DNA of 39,730 nucleotides, taken from the IMG/VR virus record IMGVR_UViG_3300048694_000994, positions 1 to 39,730 of that record. One strand, given 5' to 3'. The notes beneath the pieces are model-generated. The model made no database searches and was not told the origin of the DNA. It saw only the letters and a list, made by a program, of their open reading frames with translations. Source of the DNA: a virus. Below are positions 6,209 through 13,367 of the stretch, piece after piece. Position 1 is the stretch's first letter. Each line of letters opens with the position of its first letter. The translations under genes and the position numbers were made by a program.

Positions 6209-6222
6209 AAGGGGAAAACAAG

Positions 6223-7074
6223 ATGCGTAAGTACGAGACGACCGATGAAACTAAAACCGTAGATGGTGTGACGTTGCACCGGATCAGATACTTATCTGAT
6301 GGCCGTTTGGGCGGCTGGTTGGAAAGTGAAGCCAACCTATCACAAGACGGGGATGCGGGAGTTTTTGAGAATGCGCTGGTTTCTGGGAATGCGCAGGTTT
6401 CTGGGAATGCGCAGGTTTCTGGGGATGCGCGGGTTTATGGGAATGCGCTGGTTACTGGGGATGCGTGGGTTTTTGGGGATGCGCGGGTTTATGGGGATGG
6501 GCAGGTTTTTGGGAAGGCGTGGGTTTTTGGGAATGCGCAGGTTTATGAGAACGCGCGGGTTTCTGGGGATGCGATGGTTCATGGGAATGCGGTGGTTTAT
6601 GGGGATGCGCGGGTTTCTGGGAATGCGCGGGTTTATGAGAATGCGCTGGTTTCTGGGAATGCGCTGGTTTCTGGGAATGCGCTGGTTTCTGGGAATGCGC
6701 AGGTTGCTGGGAATGCGTGGGTTTTTGGGGATGCGCTGGTTTCTGGGAATGCGTGGGTTTTTGGGAATGCGCTGGTTTCTGGGAATGCGCAGGTTTCTGG
6801 GAACGCGCGGGTTTCTGGGAAGGCGCGGGTTTATGGGAACGCGCTGGTTTCTGGGAATGCGCAGGTTGCTGGGAATGCGCTGGTTACTGGGGATGCGCTG
6901 GTTACTGGGGATGCGTGGGTTTTTGGGAATGCGCGGGTTTCTGGGAATGCGCGGGTTTATGAGAATGCGCTGGTTTCTGGGAATGCGCTGGTTTCTGGGA
7001 ATGCGTGGGTTTTCGGTGAGGCAAGGGTAAATCGGGGGCAACTAACTAGCGGATGGAGATGCAACGATGCGTAA
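6223..7074 (+). CDS. Hexapeptide-repeat beta-helix protein, long paralogue
   Basis: A 283-residue protein. A 45-residue N-terminal domain (MRKYETTDETK...GWLESEANL) is followed by about 38 tandem hexads of the form A-x-V-x-G-N/D (for example ALVSGN, ARVYGD), ending in a TSGWRC-type cap. Such repeats fold as a left-handed parallel beta-helix. In phages they are of unknown function and are sometimes annotated as polymer-forming or hexapeptide-repeat proteins. The repeat is also plain in the DNA as 18-bp units. The ATG at 6223 follows AAGGGGA; an in-frame ATG at 6205 would overlap the peptidase gene. A shorter paralogue follows directly, overlapping by 8 bp. Confidence 0.8.
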   Translation: MRKYETTDETKTVDGVTLHRIRYLSDGRLGGWLESEANLSQDGDAGVFENALVSGNAQVSGNAQVSGDARVYGNALVTGDAWVFGDARVYGDGQVFGKAWVFGNAQVYENARVSGDAMVHGNAVVYGDARVSGNARVYENALVSGNALVSGNALVSGNAQVAGNAWVFGDALVSGNAWVFGNALVSGNAQVSGNARVSGKARVYGNALVSGNAQVAGNALVTGDALVTGDAWVFGNARVSGNARVYENALVSGNALVSGNAWVFGEARVNRGQLTSGWRCNDA

Positions 7075-7612
7075 GTACGAAATGACCGATGAAACTAAAA
7101 CCGTAGATGGTGTGACGTTGCACCGGATCAGATACTTATCTGATGGCCGTTTGGGCGGCTGGTTGGAAAGTGAAGCCAACCTCTCACACGAGGGGAATGC
7201 GCGGGTTTCTGGGAATGCGCAGGTTCATGGGGACGCGCGGGTTTCTGGGAATGCGCTGGTTACTGGGGATGCGCTGGTTACTGGGGATGCGCTGGTTACT
7301 GGGGATGCGTGGGTTTTTGAGAATGCGCTGGTTTCTGGGAATGCGCAGGTTTCTGGGAATGCGCAGGTTTCTGGGAATGCGCGGGTTTATGGGTATGCGC
7401 AGGTTTCTGGGAATGCGCGGGTTTATGGGGGTGCGCAGGTTTCAGGGAATGCGCAGGTTTCTGGGGGTGCGCGGGTTTATGAGAATGCGCTGGTTTCAGG
7501 GGGCGCGTGGGTTTATGGGTATGCGTGGGTTTCTGGGGGCGCGTGGGTTTTCGGTGAGGCAAGGGTGGATTGGGGAGATCTAACTAGCGGATGGAGATGC
7601 GCACATGGATAA
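7067..7612 (+). CDS. Hexapeptide-repeat beta-helix protein, short paralogue
   Basis: A 181-residue tandem duplicate of the preceding gene. The first 130 bp are almost identical, with a couple of codon changes at residues 5-6 and around 47-50. About 21 A-x-V-x-G-N/D hexads follow, then the same GEARV...TSGWRC ending. Hexads here contain more GG and GY variants, so the arrays have diverged by unit gain and loss. The ribosome-binding site (GGAGA) lies inside the conserved 3' end of the upstream gene, and the same arrangement is copied before the next gene. The function is unknown; a surface or assembly beta-helix is the structural guess. Confidence 0.8.
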   Translation: MRKYEMTDETKTVDGVTLHRIRYLSDGRLGGWLESEANLSHEGNARVSGNAQVHGDARVSGNALVTGDALVTGDALVTGDAWVFENALVSGNAQVSGNAQVSGNARVYGYAQVSGNARVYGGAQVSGNAQVSGGARVYENALVSGGAWVYGYAWVSGGAWVFGEARVDWGDLTSGWRCAHG

Positions 7613-7850
7613 ACGCCTTGGGAGACAACTAAAAGAATACGAGAAGCACGGCTTCACGGTGAAGACCTTAGAGCCAAGCCGGGGCTCGCATGTGCGGGTT
7701 GTGTTCAACGAGTTCAGCGAACCGCAGTTCCTGACTGTGCATGCCGGTGATCCTCGCGCCCTCAAAAATAACATCGCCCGCTTCAAGCGCTTGGCAAAGG
7801 AAAGTGTGGAAGAGAAAACAAAAGAGGAGGTGCCAAATAGATCTACGTGA
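7605..7850 (+). CDS. HicA-like small protein
   Basis: An 81-residue protein resembling the HicA mRNA-interferase fold: the N-terminal helix LGRQLKEYEKHGF is followed by a GSHVRV motif whose His is the usual catalytic residue of HicA, then a strand with TVHAG and a C-terminal helix. No HicB antitoxin gene follows, so it may be a solitary phage homologue or a double-stranded-RNA-binding-like fold with another job. It overlaps the previous gene by 8 bp and uses the GGAGA in the repeat gene's tail. Its 3' end contains the GAGGAGG of the next gene. Confidence 0.6.
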   Translation: MDKRLGRQLKEYEKHGFTVKTLEPSRGSHVRVVFNEFSEPQFLTVHAGDPRALKNNIARFKRLAKESVEEKTKEEVPNRST

Positions 7851-8325
7851 AGACGAAATAGAAGCGCTGCTCAAGTTCGATGGTGCGCGGCTGGGGGTTA
7901 TCCCGTTGACTGAACGGGGCGGTCAATTTTTGGTGTTGCTGCATCTCTATGAAGGTGCTCCGGTCCGCGTGCTTCACGCAACAGACACTGTGCGCATCAA
8001 CGCTGTGCGCGCTGTATGGGACAAGTACAACCGAATGAAGGAGGAAGAAAAGAAAAACCCACCTGCGACAAGCATGGCTTGGTATCACTTGGAAGAAGCA
8101 AGAGCAAACATAGAAATGATGCTCGCTGTATGGGACAAGTACAACCGAATGAAGGAGGAAGAAAAGAAAAACCCACCCGCGACAAGCATGGCTTGGTATC
8201 ACTTGGAAGAAGCAAGAGCAAACATAGAAATGATGCTCGCTAATAAAATATTTACAAAACGACAGGAGAGACAACATGAACGAAATGAAGCTCGGAGTAT
8301 CGGTAAGCCTCACCGAAGCCGCTGA
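7837..8325 (+). CDS. Unknown protein with 38-residue internal duplication; ATA start
   Basis: A reading frame of about 162 residues beginning IDLREDEIEALLKFD. No ATG, GTG or TTG lies where the start should be. A perfect ribosome-binding site GAGGAGG (7824-7830) sits six bases before an ATA codon at 7837, so initiation at ATA is the best guess. A GTG at 7804 has a poor site. The protein has an N-terminal beta-rich half (GVIPLTERGGQFLVLLHLYE) and then two nearly identical 38-residue helical units (AVWDKYNRMKEEEKK...). The C-terminal 50 bp overlap the MoxR gene in another frame. The function is unknown. Confidence 0.55.
   Translation: MDLREDEIEALLKFDGARLGVIPLTERGGQFLVLLHLYEGAPVRVLHATDTVRINAVRAVWDKYNRMKEEEKKNPPATSMAWYHLEEARANIEMMLAVWDKYNRMKEEEKKNPPATSMAWYHLEEARANIEMMLANKIFTKRQERQHERNEARSIGKPHRSR
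8010..8237 (+). repeat. 114-bp in-frame tandem duplication
   Basis: Units 8010-8123 and 8124-8237 are identical except for one silent change (ACCTGCG versus ACCCGCG). This indicates a very recent duplication inside the gene. Confidence 0.9.
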
Positions 8326-9349
8326 CATGGTGCAGTACGTTGGGTCAGAAGTGACCCTTGTATTTCAAGGCGAGATGGGCATGGGCAAATCTTCGATCCT
8401 CAACGTACTGGGTAGCCGCATGCCCGGGTATCGCATGGTCTATGCCGACCTGCCCACTTTCGATGTCTCCGATATTGGTGGAGTGCCTTTCACTGAGGTA
8501 GTCAACGGCATGAAGGTAACAAGCTTCGCGCCCAATGCGCTGCTCAACCTGCAACACGGGGCACCGGTGATCTTCATGGCCGATGAGATTGGCAAGGCAT
8601 CGCGTCCCGTGCAGAATTCCATGCTGCGCCTGCTGCACGAGGGCAAGGTTGGGGAGTATTCGCTGCCCAAAGGCAGCATCCGGTTTGCCACGACAAACCT
8701 TGCCGCTGAAGGGCTTGGCGACATGATGCAGGCCCATGCCATGAACCGGGTTGCATTCGTCACGGTTCGCAAACCCTCCGCCGAGCAATGGCTTCCTTGG
8801 GGCATGGCCAACAACGTCCACCCGGTAGTGCTTGCATGGGTTAAGCGCTTCCCCATGTGCCTTGACTCCTACATGGACGGCGTGAAGGACAACCCTTACA
8901 TCTTTTACCCGGGAAAAACCAATCGCCCGTTTGTCTCACCGCGTTCACTTGAGAAGGCAAGTCACATCATGCATCAGCGCCACAAGATCGGTGAGAACGC
9001 CACGGCTGCGGGGTTGTGTGGCACGGTAGGGGATGCTGCGGGCACCGACATGCTTGGCTTCGCGCAGACCTTTGACCGGCTGGCTTCATGGGAGTCGATC
9101 ATTGCTACCCCGGACACGGCAAGCGTGCCAAGCGCGCAGGACTTCGCGGCTAACTTCGTGACGGTGTTTGGTGCTATTTCTTCCGTGACGAAGGAAAGCT
9201 TCACCCCGTGGATGACATATTGCCAGCGCCTGCCCAAGGAATATCAGGGTGTCTTTGCCATGCAGGTGCTCACCTCGCCCAAGCGCAACATCGCCATCGA
9301 GAATCGCTCTTTCGTGGTGTGGGCTACTCAGAATCACTGGATGGTTTAA
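8276..9349 (+). CDS. MoxR-type AAA+ ATPase
   Basis: A 357-residue single-domain AAA+ protein. Walker A is GEMGMGKSS (32-40), Walker B IFMADE (99-104) and sensor 1 FATTN (137-141), the layout of the MoxR/AAA_5 branch. These ATPases act as chaperones that insert metals or remodel partners together with VWA-domain proteins. The next gene, two bases away, encodes such a VWA protein, so the pair almost certainly works together. The start follows GGAGAGACAAC. A degenerate GGGTCAG...TGACCC site lies at 8341 within the gene. Confidence 0.85.
   Translation: MNEMKLGVSVSLTEAADMVQYVGSEVTLVFQGEMGMGKSSILNVLGSRMPGYRMVYADLPTFDVSDIGGVPFTEVVNGMKVTSFAPNALLNLQHGAPVIFMADEIGKASRPVQNSMLRLLHEGKVGEYSLPKGSIRFATTNLAAEGLGDMMQAHAMNRVAFVTVRKPSAEQWLPWGMANNVHPVVLAWVKRFPMCLDSYMDGVKDNPYIFYPGKTNRPFVSPRSLEKASHIMHQRHKIGENATAAGLCGTVGDAAGTDMLGFAQTFDRLASWESIIATPDTASVPSAQDFAANFVTVFGAISSVTKESFTPWMTYCQRLPKEYQGVFAMQVLTSPKRNIAIENRSFVVWATQNHWMV
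8341..8357. promoter_or_regulatory. Degenerate GGGTCAG-family palindrome in the MoxR gene
   Basis: TGGGTCAGAAGTGACCC keeps both GGGTCA/TGACCC arms of the second palindrome family with an altered centre. Being intragenic, it could be coincidence. Confidence 0.3.
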
Positions 9350-9351
9350 CC

Positions 9352-10524
9352 ATGACAAACTATGACGGTAACCTGACGCCGCACCAGCGGCTGCAGAAGA
9401 ACATGCTCGCGCTCATTACCCATAAGCACTATCGCTCGCTGGGTGGGATCATCATGTCAGGCGAGGCGAGAGTGGATGAGACAGGGGAGGTACCCACTGC
9501 TGCAACCGATGGCTTCAACGTCATCTACTCCAAAGCGTTTATCTCCAGCATGCCGGACCCGGAGTTACGCTTTGTCATCCTGCACGAGAACCTGCACAAG
9601 GCACTGCGCCACCTGAGCACTTGGTACACCATGTGGCAGGAAGACCCGGGCACGGCAAACGCGGCGTGTGATTACGTCATCAACCTGATGATCATGCGTT
9701 CCTGTGAGGATGGCTTTCTCGCCATGCCCAAGATCGGGGGGCTTCTCGATGAACGCTTTGCTGGCATGGATGCGGGGGAAGTCTACCGGCTGCTTCGCAA
9801 GGAGGGGAACGGTCATCAGAGTAAGGGGTTTGATGTCCACGAGTGGGGCAAGGCAAACGCTCGGGGCAAGCAGGCGAAGGCCGAAGTTGACGCCGTAATC
9901 GAGAACGCCCTTCGCCAAGGGAGTTTATTGAAAGGCGTACTGGGCGGGGAGATTGACCGTGCGGTGGGGGAGATACTGGCACCGAAGGTGAACTGGCAGC
10001 AGGAGCTTTGGGAGTTTGTCACTTCCCTTTGCAAGGGGCACGACATGAGCACATGGCGGCGTCCGAACCGGCGCAGCATCGATAGCGGCGTCTACACCCC
10101 GTCATCCTTCACCGAGTCCATGGGTAGGCTTGTGATCGCCGTGGACACTTCGGGCTCTATCGACGGGGTAATGATCAGCCGCTTCTTGGGTGAGGTTGCT
10201 GGGATATGCAATGTGATCAACCCGGAACTGCTGGACTTGATCTACTGGGATGCGCGTGTCGCCGCTCATGAGAAGTACGGGCAGGGACAATACGAAAGCC
10301 TTATGTCCTCTACCCGGCCCAAGGGCGGCGGGGGTACTGCCCCGTCATGTGTTTCTGCGTACCTGCTTGAGCACAGCATCAAGCCTGAGTGCATCGTGGT
10401 GTTGACAGATGGCTATGTCGGCACGGATTGGGGGTCTGGATGGAATGCACCGGTGCTTTGGTGTGTCATCAACAACAAACGTGCGAGTGCTACTACGGGC
10501 CGCACACTTCATGTGGAGGTGTGA
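9352..10524 (+). CDS. VWA / DUF2201-type metallopeptidase-like partner of MoxR
   Basis: A 390-residue protein. The N-terminal half matches the putative metallopeptidase region of the DUF2201 family, with HENLH (78-82) giving an HExxH zinc motif. The C-terminal half is a von Willebrand A-like domain with a MIDAS-type DTSGS motif near residue 265 and VVLTDG further on. It follows the MoxR gene after two bases (TAACCATG). Such MoxR-VWA pairs occur in many bacteria and phages. Their targets are mostly unknown; inference here is a phage-encoded chaperone or protease-like remodeler. Confidence 0.8.
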   Translation: MTNYDGNLTPHQRLQKNMLALITHKHYRSLGGIIMSGEARVDETGEVPTAATDGFNVIYSKAFISSMPDPELRFVILHENLHKALRHLSTWYTMWQEDPGTANAACDYVINLMIMRSCEDGFLAMPKIGGLLDERFAGMDAGEVYRLLRKEGNGHQSKGFDVHEWGKANARGKQAKAEVDAVIENALRQGSLLKGVLGGEIDRAVGEILAPKVNWQQELWEFVTSLCKGHDMSTWRRPNRRSIDSGVYTPSSFTESMGRLVIAVDTSGSIDGVMISRFLGEVAGICNVINPELLDLIYWDARVAAHEKYGQGQYESLMSSTRPKGGGGTAPSCVSAYLLEHSIKPECIVVLTDGYVGTDWGSGWNAPVLWCVINNKRASATTGRTLHVEV

Positions 10525-10525
10525 G

Positions 10526-10840
10526 ATGGAAGATAGCAAAGATCAGAACCACAAAGAGCCACTTGCCATACTGAGCATTGGTTCATTCACGCAGATCATC
10601 ATGCCGCTTGACCTTGCGTACACCTTCATGCGCCGAGCCCATACGTTTGAAAATTACACCGAGCATTGGGATGGTACCTTGAATAAGTCAACACCGAGAG
10701 TTTGCCCGTTTGTAACAGGTGTAGAAATCAAAGCTATTGCTCCCGAAGTGCACGCCATGGGTCGCATGCTGTGGAAGGCCGATCAGATGCGCGAAGAAGA
10801 AGCAAATAGACAGAAGAATGATAAAGGACGGATCGTATGA
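10526..10840 (+). CDS. Hypothetical 104-residue protein
   Basis: Begins MEDSKDQN one base after the previous stop, with GGAGGTG in the end of the VWA gene as ribosome-binding site. It has an unremarkable mixed composition (LAILSIGSFTQIIMPLDLAY, then a polar C-terminal helix MREEEANRQKNDK). I recognise no family. Its last codon overlaps a tiny leader-like frame at 10837. Confidence 0.65.
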   Translation: MEDSKDQNHKEPLAILSIGSFTQIIMPLDLAYTFMRRAHTFENYTEHWDGTLNKSTPRVCPFVTGVEIKAIAPEVHAMGRMLWKADQMREEEANRQKNDKGRIV

Positions 10841-10884
10841 AATACACGCTTACCGATGAAACTAAAAAAGGAGAAACGAAATGA
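10837..10884 (+). CDS. 15-residue mini-ORF, remnant of the beta-helix leader
   Basis: The frame encodes MKYTLTDETKKGETK. It starts in an ATGA overlap with the preceding stop and ends in an ATGA overlap with the next start. Its TDETK core and the bases ACCGATGAAACTAAAA match the N-terminus of the two beta-helix paralogues at 6223 and 7067. It also contains the AAGGAGA ribosome-binding site of the next gene. It is either the truncated start of a third paralogue or a coupling peptide. Confidence 0.45.
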   Translation: MKYTLTDETKKGETK

Positions 10885-11732
10885 GCCTTGATAGAAACAG
10901 CATACTTGTCAACGTCTCGATCAGCATGTGGTCTGGCAGAAAGCTGGATCGTGAAGTGTCACAGGAGATTGACGTTACCAAGTCCACCAAGACACGGGCG
11001 GGTAATTACAACAAAAATCTCTTCGCCGGTGTCGATGAGCTTGAGAAGGTGAAGCAGGTGGCCGGTCGCATCCGGGTTTGGTTTGCAAGCCAGACCATGC
11101 CGTGGTCCGATGGGGGTGATCGCCTTCTGCCAATGGCTAACTTTCAGGATTTCAAGCAAGAACTAGTGAGGCTTGAGCAGGAGTTCAACGACGCGGTTAA
11201 GGTTTTCTGTGACCGCTACGCCAACCTGATTTCATCGCAAGCCTTTACTTTGGGGGCGCTTTTTGACCGGGACGACTACCCCACCGCCGACCGTATTGCA
11301 AGCAAGTTCGAGCTTCGGTACACTTTCTCTCCTGTCCCGGACGTAGGGGACTGGCGCGTGGTCAGCGATGATTCAGTGCGCCAAGAGCTTGACCAGCACT
11401 ACCGCAAAGCCTACGAAGATAGGATCAAGGCGGCGAGTCTGGATTTGTGGGAGCGCCTGCACGCCTGCTTGAAACACATGGCTGACAGGCTTACTGATGC
11501 TGATGAAGGCAAACGCAAAGTTATTCGTGAAAGCATGCTCGCCAATGCGATGGAGCTTTGTGCTTTGCTCACCAAGTTGAATGTGGTGAACGATCCGTAT
11601 CTGGAAGCCACGCGAAAGTCCCTTGAATCGCTGCTGGTTGGTGTAACTACCGAGGACCTTCGCAACAGTGCACCTGCTCGCAAGGAATTGAAGATCGAGG
11701 TCGATGCAATCCTCAAGCGATTCGATTTTTAA
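10881..11732 (+). CDS. Helical phage protein, possibly DUF3150-like
   Basis: A 283-residue, largely alpha-helical protein. The N-terminal VSISMWSGRK followed by long helices and a C-terminal basic helix recalls the DUF3150 phage family, which I associate with MoxR/VWA neighbourhoods; I am not certain of the match. Position directly after the MoxR-VWA pair suggests that it belongs to the same functional module. It starts after AAGGAGAAACGAA. No catalytic motif is visible. Confidence 0.65.
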   Translation: MSLDRNSILVNVSISMWSGRKLDREVSQEIDVTKSTKTRAGNYNKNLFAGVDELEKVKQVAGRIRVWFASQTMPWSDGGDRLLPMANFQDFKQELVRLEQEFNDAVKVFCDRYANLISSQAFTLGALFDRDDYPTADRIASKFELRYTFSPVPDVGDWRVVSDDSVRQELDQHYRKAYEDRIKAASLDLWERLHACLKHMADRLTDADEGKRKVIRESMLANAMELCALLTKLNVVNDPYLEATRKSLESLLVGVTTEDLRNSAPARKELKIEVDAILKRFDF

Positions 11733-11743
11733 CGGGGGGTCGA

Positions 11744-12037
11744 ATGACACCGGAAGGCAAAGTCAAGAAACAGGTGAAGGTAGTTCTCGATGCACTTGGG
11801 GCTTATTACTTCATGCCTGCAACAGGGGGCTATGGTCGTTCGGGTGTTCCTGATTTTGTCGGCTGTTTCAGGGGGCATTTCTTTGGTATCGAATGCAAGG
11901 CAGGGAGCAACAAACCCACAGCGTTGCAGGAAAGGGAGATGACAAAAATAAACAGGAGCGGGGGGTTTTCTTTTCTCGTCAATGAGGATAATGTGCATGA
12001 AGTTGAGCAAGCCTTTACCCAATGGAGCTACAAGTGA
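11744..12037 (+). CDS. VRR-NUC domain nuclease
   Basis: A 97-residue stand-alone PD-(D/E)XK enzyme of the VRR-NUC family. GVPDFVG (Asp 37) and the later GIECKAG (Glu 50, Lys 52) form the active site, with TALQ after it supplying the usual glutamine. Small VRR-NUC proteins are common in phages and act on branched or replicating DNA, probably resolving structures. The start follows GGGGGGTCG. The stop overlaps the next start (GTGA). Confidence 0.9.
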   Translation: MTPEGKVKKQVKVVLDALGAYYFMPATGGYGRSGVPDFVGCFRGHFFGIECKAGSNKPTALQEREMTKINRSGGFSFLVNEDNVHEVEQAFTQWSYK

Positions 12038-12318
12038 AAAGTAAAAAACAGGAGGTTGCCCAGAATATTCTCCAGAAGGCGCAAGCCATCATCTACGGGG
12101 ACCGTGAAAAAACCTACGGTAAGCCCGACAAGAATTTGCAGAAGATTGCTGCCATGTGGGGCGCGTACAAAGGTGTGCCTTTCAGTGTTGCCGATGTATG
12201 CCTGATGATGGCGCTGCTGAAGATTGCGCGTCTGCATAACCAGCCCCTTCACTATGATTCACAGATCGATGTCTGCGGGTACCTTGCGCTGCTTGAACGG
12301 GTGCAGACCGGGAAATAA
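12034..12318 (+). CDS. DUF6378-type phage protein
   Basis: About 94 residues. The core AQAIIYGDREKTYGKPDKNL...MWGAY...DVCLMMALLKIARL...DSQIDVCGYLALLER is typical of a small conserved phage family I know as DUF6378, of unknown function. I prefer the GTG at 12034, which overlaps the preceding stop as GTGA and lies six bases after GGAG. An ATG at 12022 would add four residues but lacks a ribosome-binding site. Confidence 0.8.
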   Translation: MKSKKQEVAQNILQKAQAIIYGDREKTYGKPDKNLQKIAAMWGAYKGVPFSVADVCLMMALLKIARLHNQPLHYDSQIDVCGYLALLERVQTGK

Positions 12319-12338
12319 AGCACAAAGGAGAATCAACT

Positions 12339-12509
12339 ATGAACAACGAAGAAAAAAGAGAAAAGGCCATCGCCTACCTCAAAATGCGCGGGATCTGGGT
12401 GCTGGATGGATTCACGCCAACAAGGTCGCATCAAACAGACATACGCAAGACCTTTGCGAAGTACCGCGAGTGGGAGAAAAAGAATGCAAAAGTTCGACCC
12501 GTTGAATGA
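12339..12509 (+). CDS. Small basic protein, 56 residues
   Basis: Begins MNNEEKREKAIAYLKMRGIWVLDGF nine bases after AAAGGAG and ends in KVRPVE. It is predicted helical and lysine/arginine-rich. It overlaps the start of the next gene by 26 bp. It resembles other tiny phage proteins with an 'AxxYLxxRGIxVLD' pattern; the function is unknown. Confidence 0.6.
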   Translation: MNNEEKREKAIAYLKMRGIWVLDGFTPTRSHQTDIRKTFAKYREWEKKNAKVRPVE

Positions 12510-12591
12510 GTTTGTTTTCATCGTAATCGTCCTGCTGCTGATCTGTCTTGTCGTGGGGCAGTGGGACTATCTGATATCGGTGGCCCAATGA
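12484..12591 (+). CDS. Single-span membrane miniprotein, 35 residues
   Basis: Begins MQKFDPLNEF, then a hydrophobic run of about 17 residues (VFIVIVLLLICLVVG) and a short tail. It has a GGGAG ribosome-binding site eight bases upstream. One transmembrane helix with the N-terminus probably outside fits a small inner-membrane protein. Its stop overlaps the next start (ATGA). Role unknown. Confidence 0.6.
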   Translation: MQKFDPLNEFVFIVIVLLLICLVVGQWDYLISVAQ

Positions 12592-13043
12592 GCGACACGC
12601 CGAGGACAGACGCCGCCGCAGTAAAGCGTGCGGACAACATCCGCGCAGACAGCCCGATACCGCTGCCAGTGACGATCAGTTACGACGAAGGGGAGTACGT
12701 TGCTGCTGACTTCGCCCGCGACCTAGAGCGCGCCCTTGCAGCCGCAGAGCGGGAGCGGGACGAGTGGAAGTGGCTATCGGAATCGTTGTCCGCTGGCGCT
12801 TCGGAAAAGGAGCGGTATGTCGGCACTCTGAAGCAGCAACGTGATGCCGCCGAGTCAGCCAGCGCGGCGCTGAAAGCCGGATTCGCGTTTGCGGTGGCGG
12901 CGCTGGTGAGATTCGATTTTTTCGAGGGTGCCGACAAGGAGCGTGTCATCGCCGGACTGAAGGCCGCTCAGTTTCCGAGCATGAAGGTTGAACAAGCATT
13001 CGAGGGCGCCCTTCGCGCCCTCGCGGGGAAGGAGGCTACATAA
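12588..13043 (+). CDS. MSDTPRTDA-type coiled-coil phage protein
   Basis: A 151-residue protein. It starts MSDTPRTDAAA, a widespread N-terminus among small phage proteins, and includes FARDLERALAAAERERDEW, a coiled coil at about residues 40-65. The C-terminal module AESASAALK...ALRALAGKEAT recurs in the protein at 13364. The start is the ATG in an ATGA overlap. Function unknown; it is part of a mosaic cassette running to 15116. Confidence 0.7.
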   Translation: MSDTPRTDAAAVKRADNIRADSPIPLPVTISYDEGEYVAADFARDLERALAAAERERDEWKWLSESLSAGASEKERYVGTLKQQRDAAESASAALKAGFAFAVAALVRFDFFEGADKERVIAGLKAAQFPSMKVEQAFEGALRALAGKEAT

Positions 13044-13367
13044 ATGGACACATATCAAGCAGTTTATGACGCGGTACGCAGCAAGATAAGCGGCGGGAAT
13101 ATCACTCAAGCGGTGATGGACGCCATTAGGGAATCAAACATCGCCTTTTATGCAGAGCAAGCCTGTCGTTCTGCACAGGAAGCGGCGAACGAACACTCGC
13201 GCCCTTGCATTCTGTTCAAGCCAGTTCTTTCGCTGGACGGGAATAAGTGGTGCGCGCTGTACGGCTCAAACCTTCAGGAAGGCGTTGCCGGATTCGGCGA
13301 TTCCCCTGCAGAAGCCATGTACGCATTCGACGCTGAATGGAACAAGAAGATAGGAGAGCAGCCATGA
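13044..13367 (+). CDS. Conserved small phage protein, 107 residues
   Basis: Starts immediately after the preceding TAA. The N-terminal half is helical (AVYDAVRSKISGGNIT). The C-terminal half SLDGNKWCALYGSNLQEGVAG...SPAEAMYAFDAEW resembles a recurring phage module in which a short beta-hairpin precedes 'GDSPxxAM.DFD.AW'. Such proteins are unassigned. The stop overlaps the next ATG. Confidence 0.7.
   Translation: MDTYQAVYDAVRSKISGGNITQAVMDAIRESNIAFYAEQACRSAQEAANEHSRPCILFKPVLSLDGNKWCALYGSNLQEGVAGFGDSPAEAMYAFDAEWNKKIGEQP

Noticed and set aside
6299-7041. Long frames on both strands in the hexad-repeat genes (FLGMR... and RIPRNQ... repeats)
   Set aside because: The 18-bp unit is stop-free in several frames. 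Only the A-x-V-x-G-N frame has a proper leader, cap, ribosome-binding site and a second paralogue.
6343-7560. 18-bp repeats considered as a CRISPR-like array
   Set aside because: Units are contiguous without unique spacers and encode a protein in frame, so it is coding repeat DNA.
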